A DNA stretch of 64,000 nt, taken from positions 1-64,000 of the forward strand of contig JAEXGH010000026.1 in assembly GCA_023450935.1 (NCBI GenBank), given 5' to 3'. Under the pieces are notes generated by a model. That model saw only the letters and a program-made list of their open reading frames with translations, made no database searches and was not told where the DNA came from. Both the position numbers and the translations under genes were made by a program. This stretch comes from Verrucomicrobiota bacterium (lineage in GTDB: Bacteria > Verrucomicrobiota > Verrucomicrobiia > Opitutales > Intestinicryptomonadaceae). Shown here one piece after another: positions 25,157-33,472 of this stretch (positions within the stretch are counted from its first letter, which is position 1; every line of letters starts with the position of its first letter).

Positions 25157-25791
25157 ACGAGCCGGAATTTTTAACCACGTTCCCGCACGACGAAATTTTC
25201 CCAATAAAAACTTCCGAGGCGGGAAACATCGCGTGGATTCCCTACAAGGAGGCAATGTTCTGGTATTGGAACATCTACGGGGTGGACATAAACATATACT
25301 GTCTCATAGACGGCTTCAATTCCTACTTGGAAGAGGGCGACGAATACCTGAAATACGAATACATCAAAATAGCCGACAACTACCACTTCGACTCAATCAG
25401 CCCGAACTGCGTCTGCGCGCAAACGCACCAAACGCGCGCAATCAAAAAATACGACGTCTTTTTGGAAAGCAATTTCGACGGCGGACATCTAAAAATTACG
25501 GGGCCTTTCTGGAAGGAAAAATACGACATCGGCACGCCGATTGACGAAATGCAAATGGGCTATCTGCTCGACTACCGTTTCGTTTGGAAAAACGGAATGG
25601 AGGCTTCAAGCGACACCGAATGGGCGAAAGACGCGCCGTGGTTCAAAGAAGTGGAACACGGCAGTTTTGCCAAAATCTACTCAAAGGCAACCGACTACAG
25701 TCTGCTTCCGGAAACATGTATTCTGAATCTCGACAGCTACGTTGCTTTCAAACTGCGCAACCGCGAAATGCTACCGCGGCAAACGCAATGA
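25153..25791 (+). CDS. Last gene of the phage block, function unknown
   Basis: The 212-residue product overlaps the hub gene by 4 bases and is rich in aromatic residues (MFWYWNIYGVDINIY, YLKYEYIKIADNYHF). No family is recognised; a tail-fibre or receptor-related role would fit its place after the hub. Its last 7 codons run antisense into the final codons of the LysM gene, so the original 3' end may have been cut and replaced by flanking sequence. Confidence 0.5.
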   Translation: MNEPEFLTTFPHDEIFPIKTSEAGNIAWIPYKEAMFWYWNIYGVDINIYCLIDGFNSYLEEGDEYLKYEYIKIADNYHFDSISPNCVCAQTHQTRAIKKYDVFLESNFDGGHLKITGPFWKEKYDIGTPIDEMQMGYLLDYRFVWKNGMEASSDTEWAKDAPWFKEVEHGSFAKIYSKATDYSLLPETCILNLDSYVAFKLRNREMLPRQTQ

Positions 25792-26607
25792 CTGCCCCGG
25801 CCGAACCGACTCCGGCGAAGCCAAACGGTCTCTGTTTGCCTTGAATATCTGCTTCCACTTCCCCGACGTTCCGTAGAAACGTTTGCTTATACTACTGAGA
25901 GTGTCTCCGGGCTGGACGACATAACTCGGCGGAACATCGCGCGCGACGACCACTTTGTTGGCGTCGCTTTTTTTTGCGTTTGCCTGTTGCCGCTGCTGGG
26001 CAGCTTGCGAAACTTCGCTTACAACCGGACGCCTGTATTCGGCGGGCGTCGCGGGGCGGGTCGGCGCGGCTTTCAGCTTGTCGAGTTCGGCAACCGCCGC
26101 GGCGAGCTTGTGTTTAAGCTCCAAATTTTCCTTTTGCGCCTTCTGCCACATTTCTTCGAATTCGAGACGGCGAATGTTGTTTTCGAATGGACTTTCGGGC
26201 AGCGACGCCGCGTAGCGTTTATTCGCCGTTGCAATCATCTGGCGCACCTGAGGCGAAGCGGGAGAATTGGGCATAAACTCCAAAAATTTGCGGAAATGGT
26301 AAATTGCGAATATAGGGTCGTTCATTTCGCCGAGATAAATGCGCCCCAGCTCCAAATGCGACTCTGGTGCAACTTTGCGCTTTTCCACCACCTTCAGGAA
26401 CGCGCTCATCGCCTCCTGATAATTGCCCCTGCTAAGCTCCTCGCAGCCGCGCTGGTAGTGGGGCTCGCTGGTCTCCTTTACTATGTTTTCCTCGTTCGCG
26501 AAATCGCAACCCCCGACCGAAAGTATATACGCCGCCACAAGCGCGGCCACCGCAAAGACGGCGACCGACTTGCGCTTCTGTCCGATACTGTTTTCGGTCG
26601 AGAACAT
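25771..26607 (-). CDS. LysM-domain lipoprotein with tetratricopeptide-like region
   Basis: The 278-residue protein starts with an uncleaved-looking lysine segment and lipoprotein signal (AAYILSVGGC, Cys about 34). Next comes a helical part with TPR character (YQRGCEELSRGNYQEAMSAFLKVVEK and LELGRIYLGEMNDPIFAIYHFRKFLE), a coiled coil (about 150-190) and a C-terminal LysM domain (PPSYVVQPGDTLSSISKRFYGTSGKWKQIF). LysM binds peptidoglycan, so an envelope role is likely. The start at 26607 is set by the signal peptide. It follows purH by 14 bases. Its last 21 bases overlap the convergent end of the phage block. Confidence 0.85.
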   Translation of the reverse strand: MFSTENSIGQKRKSVAVFAVAALVAAYILSVGGCDFANEENIVKETSEPHYQRGCEELSRGNYQEAMSAFLKVVEKRKVAPESHLELGRIYLGEMNDPIFAIYHFRKFLEFMPNSPASPQVRQMIATANKRYAASLPESPFENNIRRLEFEEMWQKAQKENLELKHKLAAAVAELDKLKAAPTRPATPAEYRRPVVSEVSQAAQQRQQANAKKSDANKVVVARDVPPSYVVQPGDTLSSISKRFYGTSGKWKQIFKANRDRLASPESVRPGQSLRLPR

Positions 26608-26621
26608 TGCAAAATTACGCT

Positions 26622-28148
26622 TTAGTGTCTGAAATGGCGCACGGACGTGAAGACCATGGCCATGTTGTTTTCGTCGGCTGCTTTTATTACCTCTTCGTCG
26701 CGAACCGAACCGCCGGGCTGGATTGCCGCGGTTGCGCCCGCGTGCGCGGCGGCCACAAGGCCGTCGGCGAAGGGGAAGAAGGCGTCGCTTGCAACTACGC
26801 TGCCCGCAAGCGGAAGCCCCGCCTGCTGCGCTTTCCAAACTGCAATCTGCGAGCTGTCAACGCGCGACATCTGCCCCGCGCCGACGCCCAGAGTGCGCTC
26901 GCAACCCGCATATACAATGGCGTTGCTCTTGACGTGTTTTACGACCTTCCAGCCGAAGAGCATTGCGCGCCACTCCTCTTCGGTAGGCTGGCGTTTTGTA
27001 ACGACCTTCATACCCGCCTTAAGCTCTTCGATAGAGTCGGAAGTCTGCGCGAGCAGTCCGCCGATAACGCTCTTTACCGTGATTTTCGGCTCGGCCTTGT
27101 ATGTGGAAATCATCAGGCGCAGATTCTTTTTCTTTGTGAGGATTTCCAACGCCTCGTCGGAGAAGTCGGGTGCGATAATGACTTCGGAGAAGATTTGGGC
27201 GATGATTGCCGCCAAGTCGGCCTCGAGCTTTCTGTTGACGACTATTATTCCGCCGAAGGGGGCTTGGGTATCCGTTGCAAACGCCTGATTCCAAGCCTCC
27301 ACAAGATTGTCGCACGAAGCCACTCCGCAGGGATTGGTGTGCTTCAAAATGGCGAGCGTGGGCTTTTCGAATTCGGAAATCAAATCGGCGGCGGCAGTAA
27401 TGTCGATGATGTTGTTGTAGGATAGCTCCTTGCCGTGGAGCTGGCGGAAATACTTGTTGAATTCGCCGTAAAGAGCCGCCTGCTGGTGCGGATTTTCGCC
27501 GTAGCGCATTTTCTGAACGAGCGGCAGGCCAATGTTTATCGTTTCGGGAAGCGCGCCGTTGTTGTATTTGGAATTGAGATATGTCGCGATTGCCGCGTCA
27601 TACGCGCTCGTGCGCTGGTAGACTTTCAGGGCGAGTTTTTTGCGCAACTGCAGCAGTTCGTCGCCGCCCTTGCGGATTGCCTCGAGCACTGCGGGATAGT
27701 CGCGGTTGTCGCAAACTACGGTAACGTCGCGGTGGTTTTTGGCTGCGGAACGAAGCATGGAGGGCCCGCCGATGTCGATATTTTCTATGGCGTCCTCGAT
27801 CGTGCAATTCGGCTTTGCAACGGTGGCTTCGAACGGGTAGAGGTTGACGACTACAAGGTCAATCATCTTGATATTGTTCGCCTGCGCCTGCGCCATATGC
27901 GAGGGATTCGAACGCAGGCACAAAAGCCCGCCGTGAATCTTGGGGTGGAGCGTTTTTACGCGGCCGTCCATCATTTCTGGGAAGCCGGTGTAGTCGCTTA
28001 CTTCCGTGCAGGGAATGCCGTTTTGGGAAAGCAGTTTTGCAGTGCCGCCCGTGGAAAGAATGGTGTATTTATGGTGGTGCACCAAATCCTTCGCAAATTC
28101 AACTACGCCAGTTTTGTCGCTGACTGAAATTAAAGCTAAACGTTCCAT
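26622..28148 (-). CDS. purH: Bifunctional AICAR formyltransferase / IMP cyclohydrolase
   Basis: The 508-residue enzyme carries out the last two steps of IMP synthesis. The N-terminal MGS-like cyclohydrolase domain shows ALISVSDKTGVVEFAKDL, STGGTAKLL, and MMDGRVKTLHPKIHGGLL. The C-terminal transformylase domain has MRYGENPHQQAALYG, ILKHTNPCGVAS, AFGGIIVVNRKL, and the end AIQPGGSVRDEEVIKAADENN with MVFTSVRHFRH. The length is normal. No purine riboswitch was recognised before it. Confidence 0.96.
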   Translation of the reverse strand: MERLALISVSDKTGVVEFAKDLVHHHKYTILSTGGTAKLLSQNGIPCTEVSDYTGFPEMMDGRVKTLHPKIHGGLLCLRSNPSHMAQAQANNIKMIDLVVVNLYPFEATVAKPNCTIEDAIENIDIGGPSMLRSAAKNHRDVTVVCDNRDYPAVLEAIRKGGDELLQLRKKLALKVYQRTSAYDAAIATYLNSKYNNGALPETINIGLPLVQKMRYGENPHQQAALYGEFNKYFRQLHGKELSYNNIIDITAAADLISEFEKPTLAILKHTNPCGVASCDNLVEAWNQAFATDTQAPFGGIIVVNRKLEADLAAIIAQIFSEVIIAPDFSDEALEILTKKKNLRLMISTYKAEPKITVKSVIGGLLAQTSDSIEELKAGMKVVTKRQPTEEEWRAMLFGWKVVKHVKSNAIVYAGCERTLGVGAGQMSRVDSSQIAVWKAQQAGLPLAGSVVASDAFFPFADGLVAAAHAGATAAIQPGGSVRDEEVIKAADENNMAMVFTSVRHFRH

Positions 28149-28273
28149 TCTTCCGATTCAAGCGACGCCCCCGAATTTGACAAGTTTTTTATGCGATTTT
28201 TTTTCGGATTTTTAGATTTTTTACCGAACTTTTCCGAACGCCGCAATTTTGCTCCCCTCGACCACGCGTCCGC

Positions 28274-28295
28274 AAAAAGAACCCCGCTGACGGGG
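28274..28295 (-). terminator. Possible terminator after the MBL-fold gene
   Basis: CCCCG-CTGA-CGGGG is a short hairpin (28282-28295) followed on the minus strand by TTCTTTTT. The stem is only 5 bp, so the call is tentative. A second short inverted repeat GCAGAA/TTCTGC lies just upstream. Confidence 0.4.
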
Positions 28296-28332
28296 AAATT
28301 CCGCAGAATTTTATCTATTTCTGCAAAAACGG

Positions 28333-29046
28333 CTATACCGAGAAACCTTCGGTGAGCGGGAGGACACATTTTACGCCGAATTTTTCCACCTCGCGCTTGA
28401 ACGGCGCGGGGTCTTCGGTGTTGCCCGCAAACAGTCCGTAGTGCATCGGAACTGCCGTTGCGGGCTTGATTTCGGCAACCACTTTTACGGCGTCGCTCCA
28501 GTTCATATTGCCGAGTTTCCCGTTGATACAGATGAAAACGGCGTCGATTTTCCGCCCCGCCGCCGCCATAACGTCGGACGCGAGAGTCGGGCGGAACTCG
28601 GTATCGCCGCTTACATAAACCGTTTTCGAGCCAAATTCGAAAACGAAGCCCAGCGCAAGTGGGTCTGAGTGGTAGGCGGTAGTGGGCGTTACTTTAAATT
28701 TCCTGAAATCGAAAGTGTTTCCCTTGGAAAGAGTCTGGAATTTAAGGCAGTCGAACCCCATCGCGCGGAAGTGTTCGTATGTGCTAAGCGGGCCTGCGAA
28801 AGCGCAGTCGGGATAGGCTTTGTAGATGGGGGCGACGCTGTCTTCGTCGAAATGGTCGCGGTGGTCGTGCGAAAACAGGACGAAGTCGGGCTTGAGGTCA
28901 GCAAACGAGACGGGCACGGGCACCATACGCGGGAATCTGGGCGCGCAGGAATCCGACATATACGGGTCTACGACAACCCTTGAACCGTCCGTTTCAAAGA
29001 CGAACCCCGCCTGGGACAACCACGAAACTTTTTTCAAACTCTCCAT
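28333..29046 (-). CDS. MBL-fold metal-dependent hydrolase (UlaG-like)
   Basis: The 237-residue protein belongs to the metallo-beta-lactamase fold hydrolases of the UlaG-like branch. It has VSWLSQAGFVFETDGSRVVVDPYMSD at the start, the metal motif SHDHRDHFD (His60, His62, Asp64, His65), TAYHSDPLALGFVFEFG and VSGDTEF with another ligand, and a late VPMHYGLFAGN. Such enzymes hydrolyse lactones or phosphoesters; the substrate is unknown. It is a monocistronic-looking gene between purH and the W/C repeat protein. Confidence 0.85.
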   Translation of the reverse strand: MESLKKVSWLSQAGFVFETDGSRVVVDPYMSDSCAPRFPRMVPVPVSFADLKPDFVLFSHDHRDHFDEDSVAPIYKAYPDCAFAGPLSTYEHFRAMGFDCLKFQTLSKGNTFDFRKFKVTPTTAYHSDPLALGFVFEFGSKTVYVSGDTEFRPTLASDVMAAAGRKIDAVFICINGKLGNMNWSDAVKVVAEIKPATAVPMHYGLFAGNTEDPAPFKREVEKFGVKCVLPLTEGFSV

Positions 29047-29188
29047 AAATATTCCTTTTGCTCACGCCGATTTCGACGGATAATTTCGCCCGATGAAACT
29101 CTTTTACGAGTTAAAAATCAACCTTTTTATTCCGCAACACACGGATATTCCGCAAAACAACTCCGGATAGCGCGGATTCTGCCGACGT

Positions 29189-29599
29189 TCAGTTGAAATA
29201 TTTGGACAAATCGGAATGTTCGGAAATAAGCTTCAAAATATCGTCGCGGCACATCTTAGCCCAGCCGTTGTAGCGCGAACAATAGCCCGCCAAAACCGGC
29301 TGAAACGAAAGCAATCTGCGCCAGTAAAAACCGTTCATGTACGTCCAACCGCCGTATTCCGAACACTGAAACGCATATTGCGGGCAGTCGCACAAAAGCG
29401 AAGCCCAATCGCGCTCCGAATAGTTCAGCCAGCCGCCGTGCCGCGAACAAACCTCAGCAAAGGGAGGACGTTTTTTTATCAGGTTGGACCAGTGCGTCGG
29501 AATAAATTCGTCAAAGACACCTTCTTTCTCGGCAGTCGCAACCCCCGAGGGGTCGGCCTGCAGACGTTCAACCCATTTCCACACTTCTGCCATATCCAT
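29189..29599 (-). CDS. Small W/C repeat protein (28-residue repeats)
   Basis: The 136-residue product has a 36-residue head and then repeats with an exact 28-residue period: Trp37, Trp65 and Trp93 each begin a unit W-x-x-L-(I/L)...P...A...C-S-x-(H/Y)-x-G-W, and a fourth, shorter unit ends the protein. Each unit has a conserved Cys after the Pro (Cys51, Cys79, Cys107) and a second Trp (57, 85, 113). No signal peptide is seen. Similar W...P...C repeat proteins occur in Verrucomicrobia and Lentisphaerae, as far as I recall, without known function. The start is uncertain between ATGs at 29599 and 29593. Confidence 0.6.
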   Translation of the reverse strand: MDMAEVWKWVERLQADPSGVATAEKEGVFDEFIPTHWSNLIKKRPPFAEVCSRHGGWLNYSERDWASLLCDCPQYAFQCSEYGGWTYMNGFYWRRLLSFQPVLAGYCSRYNGWAKMCRDDILKLISEHSDLSKYFN

Positions 29600-29757
29600 G
29601 GATAGAATTACAGCACAAGTTTTTATTATGTCAATAATCATTTACAAACATATTTTTTTTATCAGCAAAAACAAACAAATTCCCCATAAAACGCCATTTA
29701 AGCAATCGCAAACCGACACAAAAAGACCGAAAACACGCCGAACTCCGATTGCACCCG

Positions 29758-31026
29758 CTACTGGACAACAGCCGATTTCGTCCCGTCGCGCAAAGTGATT
29801 TCGACCCTGTCGCCGGAATGCAGCGACTGCGCCGAAGCAGCCATGCCGTCAGCCCCGCGGACTATCGCAAACCCGCGCCTTAAAACCGAGTCGATGCCTG
29901 ACGACTCGAGCCTCTTTCCGAACGCCGAAACTCGTTCCTTAAGAACCGCCAACTTGTGCGGCGTTGCGCTTGCGCTCAACGCCGATTCAGCCGCAGTCAG
30001 CCGCAGGCGTTTCCCCGCAACCAACGCCGACACTGCCGCCTGCGCGCGCGTTTGAAGCTCGTCGGTTCGCATTTCGGCGGCGGCTATTTTCGCCAGCGGC
30101 GAGTTCAGGCGGACAACATCGGCATAGCGCAAAACCGACGCCTTAAGAACGTCGATACGCGCCGAAAGCGCGCGACCCACCGCCAGAGCCGCATTTTCAA
30201 TCTGCGCTTTGCAGTCGATAAAGTTGCTTGAGATGAACTCCGCCGCGCCGCTCGGGGTTTCCACGCGCAAGTCCGCGGCGAAGTCGCAAAGGGTGAAGTC
30301 GATTTCGTGCCCTACCGCCGAAATGGTGGGAATTTCCGACGCGGCTACCGCGCGCGCGACAATTTCCTCGTTAAAGCACCACAAATCCTCCAAACTCCCG
30401 CCGCCACGCGTGAGCACGAGCAAATCGAAATCAAACGGCGAAGTCTGCGCGTATTTTATGCGCTCGACTATTTCCTCCGCCGCGCCTATACCCTGCACTT
30501 TCGACGGAATAACAAACACGTTTCCGCGCCAGCCCCTGCGCTTGAGTATTCTGCAGAAGTCGCGCACCGCCGCCCCCGAGGGAGACGTTATTACGCCTAT
30601 ATTTTGCGGCATTCGGGGAATGGGGCGTTTTTTCGACTTGTCGAAAAGCCCATCGTTCGAAAGCTTTTGCTTGAGTGCCTCGAAGCGTTTTGCCAAGTCG
30701 CCCGCGCCGTCGGGCATTGCGGCCTTTACAAGCAGCTGATACGTTCCGCGCGGCTCGTAAACGGAGACTTCTCCGTAGGCGAGAATCTTCATTCCGTCGG
30801 CAAGCCCGAACGATACCCCGCGCGAATATCCCTTGAACAGCACGGCGGAAATCGACGCGTCGGCGTCCTTTAGCGTAAAATAGGTGTGCCCGCTTGAATA
30901 CGTTTTAAGTCCCGATATTTCGCCGCGCAGCCAAAGCTCGGGAACTTCCGTTTTTACGAGCATTTTGAAGCGTCGGGAAAATTCGCCGACACTCAAAATT
31001 TCGTCGCTCGAGGCAAGAAAATCCAT
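29758..31026 (-). CDS. xseA: Exodeoxyribonuclease VII large subunit
   Basis: The 422-residue protein is the catalytic subunit of exonuclease VII, which degrades single-stranded DNA to short oligonucleotides. An N-terminal OB-fold (SVGEFSRRFKMLVKTEVPELWLRGEISG, then YFTLKDADASISAVLF) precedes the nuclease domain with IGVITSPSGAAVRDFCRIL, VLTRGGGSLEDLWCFNEE and ISAVGHEIDFTLCDFAADLR, then a long helical region. The small subunit xseB is not adjacent. Its start overlaps the mqnB stop by one base, so it is translated at the end of the menaquinone operon. Confidence 0.95.
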   Translation of the reverse strand: MDFLASSDEILSVGEFSRRFKMLVKTEVPELWLRGEISGLKTYSSGHTYFTLKDADASISAVLFKGYSRGVSFGLADGMKILAYGEVSVYEPRGTYQLLVKAAMPDGAGDLAKRFEALKQKLSNDGLFDKSKKRPIPRMPQNIGVITSPSGAAVRDFCRILKRRGWRGNVFVIPSKVQGIGAAEEIVERIKYAQTSPFDFDLLVLTRGGGSLEDLWCFNEEIVARAVAASEIPTISAVGHEIDFTLCDFAADLRVETPSGAAEFISSNFIDCKAQIENAALAVGRALSARIDVLKASVLRYADVVRLNSPLAKIAAAEMRTDELQTRAQAAVSALVAGKRLRLTAAESALSASATPHKLAVLKERVSAFGKRLESSGIDSVLRRGFAIVRGADGMAASAQSLHSGDRVEITLRDGTKSAVVQ

Positions 31027-31667
31027 CAGCAGAAAACTCCCCTAACGTGCGCAAGCCGCTTTGCAAGAAGCTTGATGTTGGCGTTGATGTTGCACTCTTC
31101 GGAAAAGTCGCTTACAAGCTTTACAACGGAAAGTTTTTTGCCGAACGCCTCCGCCGCAAGCGCGTGCGCGTATGCCTCCATATCGACCAAGTCGCCTTTG
31201 GCGGCGGCTATTTGACGGCGTTTCGCGCTCTGGACGGGGCGGCTTGAGCTTGCCAGCCTCCTGCCCGTTTTCGACAGCTCGAAAACCCTGTCGGAATACG
31301 GCTCTATGCTTGAAACGCTTGAGACCTCGTAGGCGCGGGCGAAGAGTATTTCCCCCGAATTTTCGGCGGGAGATTCGCGGATTATGTCGAAGTCCTCGTC
31401 GTCGTCGTATTCGGGCACTACGCATTTTACCGCCGATGTCGCGCCCGCAGTGCCTATGTTCAGAGCCTCGTCGAAATCGAATTTCGAGCACGCCCAGCAG
31501 AACGCCGTTGCGGCGGGGGCAAGCCCTATCCCCGACAGGACAATCCTGCGGGTGTCGTTCTCCCAGACTTCGAACGGCGACGCGCCCACGCGCACGAAAG
31601 CGTGGCGTTTGAGCACCTCGGAAACCTCGAAATCCACGGCGCAGAAAATTGTTTTTAAATCGCGCAT
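31026..31667 (-). CDS. mqnB: Futalosine hydrolase
   Basis: The 213-residue nucleoside phosphorylase-like protein is called MqnB from its place in the mqn cluster and its fold: IVLSGIGLAPAATAFCWACS (ligand loop), ALNIGTAGATS, and the purine-binding GDLVDMEAYAHALAAEAFG with KLVSDFSEE. It hydrolyses futalosine or aminodeoxyfutalosine to free the base and dehypoxanthinyl futalosine in menaquinone synthesis. It overlaps the start of xseA (1 base) and the end of mqnD (13 bases). Confidence 0.85.
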   Translation of the reverse strand: MRDLKTIFCAVDFEVSEVLKRHAFVRVGASPFEVWENDTRRIVLSGIGLAPAATAFCWACSKFDFDEALNIGTAGATSAVKCVVPEYDDDEDFDIIRESPAENSGEILFARAYEVSSVSSIEPYSDRVFELSKTGRRLASSSRPVQSAKRRQIAAAKGDLVDMEAYAHALAAEAFGKKLSVVKLVSDFSEECNINANIKLLAKRLAHVRGVFC

Positions 31668-32416
31668 TTTCCCAAATGTTGCAAAAGTTTCGATTTTATC
31701 GGCGAAATGTCGAACGAATATTCGTTGACAAACGCGAAAATGTGCTTGCGCAAAACGTCGTCGTCAAGATACTGCGCCATGCTTTTTACGTATGGGATTG
31801 TGGCCTCGACGTTGTCGAAAGCCCACTTGATACTCTCGCGCATTTGGGTTTCTACGCGCCGTTTTTGCGCAGACAAGTCGCGCCTGATGCAAATGCAGCC
31901 GAGCGGCACCGGCAGCGACGTTGCGCGCGTCCAAAATCCGCCCAAGTCGCACACGAGCGAAAGCCCGAGCCTTTCGTAGACGAAACGCCCCTCGTGGATC
32001 AACACGCCGAAGTCCGCCCCGCCCCGCGCTACGAAATCGGCAATATCCCTGAAATACATCGGGCGCATATCGGGCTTTGAACCGCAGTAAAAGCGCAGCA
32101 AAAGCGCGGCGGTGGTGTTCAATCCGGGGACTGCCACGGGCTTCGACACGTCGAAAACCTCGCCCTTCCTCCCGATTAAAACGGGTCCCGTGCCTATTCC
32201 CAAAGCCGCGCCCGCGTCGAGCAGTTCGTATTTGTCGGAGTTTTCCAAGAACGCCGCAAACGACATCTTCGTGACTGCGTATTTGCCTTCGCGAGCGGCG
32301 AGATTGAGGGCTTCGATATCGTCGAAAACAAAGTCGAAATCCGATTCCGTTTTACCGTCGATTGCCGCAAAGTATGAAAACGTGTCGTTCGGACAGGGTG
32401 TGATTGCGAATTCCAT
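31655..32416 (-). CDS. mqnD: 1,4-dihydroxy-6-naphthoate synthase
   Basis: The 253-residue periplasmic-binding-protein-like enzyme makes 1,4-dihydroxy-6-naphthoate from cyclic DHFL. The opening MEFAITPCPNDTFSYFAAIDG, DIEALNLAAREGKYAVTKMS, ALGIGTGPVLIG and VAVPGLNTTAALLLRFY are the recognisable parts; the catalytic His of the family is likely that in FGVLIHEGRF. It lies 3 bases from the mqnC stop and overlaps mqnB by 13 bases. Confidence 0.93.
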   Translation of the reverse strand: MEFAITPCPNDTFSYFAAIDGKTESDFDFVFDDIEALNLAAREGKYAVTKMSFAAFLENSDKYELLDAGAALGIGTGPVLIGRKGEVFDVSKPVAVPGLNTTAALLLRFYCGSKPDMRPMYFRDIADFVARGGADFGVLIHEGRFVYERLGLSLVCDLGGFWTRATSLPVPLGCICIRRDLSAQKRRVETQMRESIKWAFDNVEATIPYVKSMAQYLDDDVLRKHIFAFVNEYSFDISPIKSKLLQHLGKCAI

Positions 32417-32419
32417 CGG

Positions 32420-33472
32420 CTATCCTATCGTGTTGTAGAGCCCGTCGCGGCGGCGCGGTTTAAGCGACGCGTTCAAAACAACGTTGCGCATATTCTCCGC
32501 CGTGGCGCGGTTGTCGACGCCCGTGGCGCGCACAACCATTTCGTCCATAAGCACGCCGCCTACGTCGTTTGCGCCGAACAAAAGCGCGACTTCCGCAACG
32601 CGCAAGCCCTCCGTAAGCCAGCCCGACTGCACATACTTTACGTTGTCCAAATATATCCTTGCAAGGGCGAGGGTTTTCAGAAATTCGGGCGCGCCCACGC
32701 GTGCAAAACGCCCCTGTATTTCAGTATTTTCGGGCGAAACAGGCCAAGCAATAAACGCCTTGAAAACGCCGGTTTCGTCCTGCACGCGGCGGACTACGTC
32801 GAGGTGCTCTATGCGCTGGGCGAACGTTTCGCCCAAACCGAAAGTCATAGTTGCGGAGGAATACATGCCGCATTCGGCAAGCGCGCGCATTACAGAAATC
32901 CATTCCTGCACTGTGCACTTGTTTCCGCAAAGTTCGCGGCGGATTTGCGGCACGAGCATATCGGCGGCCCCCGGGACTGAGTCCGCGCCAGCGTCTTTGA
33001 GCCTGCGCACACATTCGCCTATTGAAATGCCCGCCCCGCGCGCAAACCAGACAATTTCAGACGGCGAAAAAACGTGAAGCCACAACTTCGGGAACGCCGT
33101 TTTTATGCGGCGCAAAAGCCCGCACGCCCACTCCAAAGTGAATTTGGGAGAAAGCCCCCCTTGAAGCATAATCTGCACGCCGCCGCGCTCTACCGATTCG
33201 GCGCAGATATCGAAAATTTCGTCGTCCGACATAGTAAACGGCGCAACCTTCCCCGCCGAAGCGTGATACGCGCAAAACTTGCAGCGCGCCGCGCATACGT
33301 TTGAATAGTTTATCATTCGGTTGACGACGTAGCCTACTTCGCCCGACGGGTCGGCAAGCCGCAGCCGCGCCGAAGCAAGGCGCGACATATCGAACAGGCT
33401 TGCGTTTTCAAGTGCGGCTGCCTCAGCCGCGTCTATGCGCGCGCCGCTTAAAATTTTTTCAAACAACTCCAT
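32420..33472 (-). CDS. mqnC: Cyclic dehypoxanthinyl futalosine synthase, radical SAM
   Basis: The 350-residue radical SAM enzyme cyclises dehypoxanthinyl futalosine. The iron-sulfur motif CAARCKFC (CxxxCxxC) lies in INYSNVCAARCKFCAYH; further marks are VQIMLQGGLSPKFTLEW, HVFSPSEIVWFARG, GADSVPGAADMLV and SSATMTFGLGET. QIMLQGG and HVFSPSEI distinguish MqnC from the related MqnE. It overlaps the mqnA stop by 14 bases, and mqnD starts 3 bases beyond its stop. Confidence 0.94.
   Translation of the reverse strand: MELFEKILSGARIDAAEAAALENASLFDMSRLASARLRLADPSGEVGYVVNRMINYSNVCAARCKFCAYHASAGKVAPFTMSDDEIFDICAESVERGGVQIMLQGGLSPKFTLEWACGLLRRIKTAFPKLWLHVFSPSEIVWFARGAGISIGECVRRLKDAGADSVPGAADMLVPQIRRELCGNKCTVQEWISVMRALAECGMYSSATMTFGLGETFAQRIEHLDVVRRVQDETGVFKAFIAWPVSPENTEIQGRFARVGAPEFLKTLALARIYLDNVKYVQSGWLTEGLRVAEVALLFGANDVGGVLMDEMVVRATGVDNRATAENMRNVVLNASLKPRRRDGLYNTIG

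Larger units (their letters stand above)
18430..25791 (+). mobile_element. Mu-like phage morphogenesis block without terminase or integrase
   Basis: Ten tightly packed plus-strand genes cover 7.3 kb: DUF935 portal, I-type protease/scaffold, decoration protein, capsid protein, DUF1320 (gp36-like), gp37-like, unknown, 53-residue coiled coil, baseplate-hub-like, and an unknown last gene. The order is that of the Mu head-to-hub region, but terminase, head-morphogenesis protein gp30, sheath, tube, tape measure, replication, integrase and lysis genes are absent on both sides. All frames are intact and many genes overlap by 1-14 bases. Left boundary lies after the operon terminator at 18352; right boundary runs 21 bases into the end of the LysM gene. 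It may be a prophage remnant, a satellite, or a domesticated particle. Confidence 0.8.

Noticed and set aside
18355..25800. Search by eye for phage attachment-site direct repeats at the block ends
   Set aside because: No convincing direct repeat was found between 18355-18480 and 25760-25800; the boundaries therefore rest on gene content only.
28149..28332. Purine riboswitch upstream of purH
   Set aside because: The 184 bases before purH are AT-rich and hold only a weak terminator-like hairpin of the opposite-end gene; no purine aptamer core was seen.
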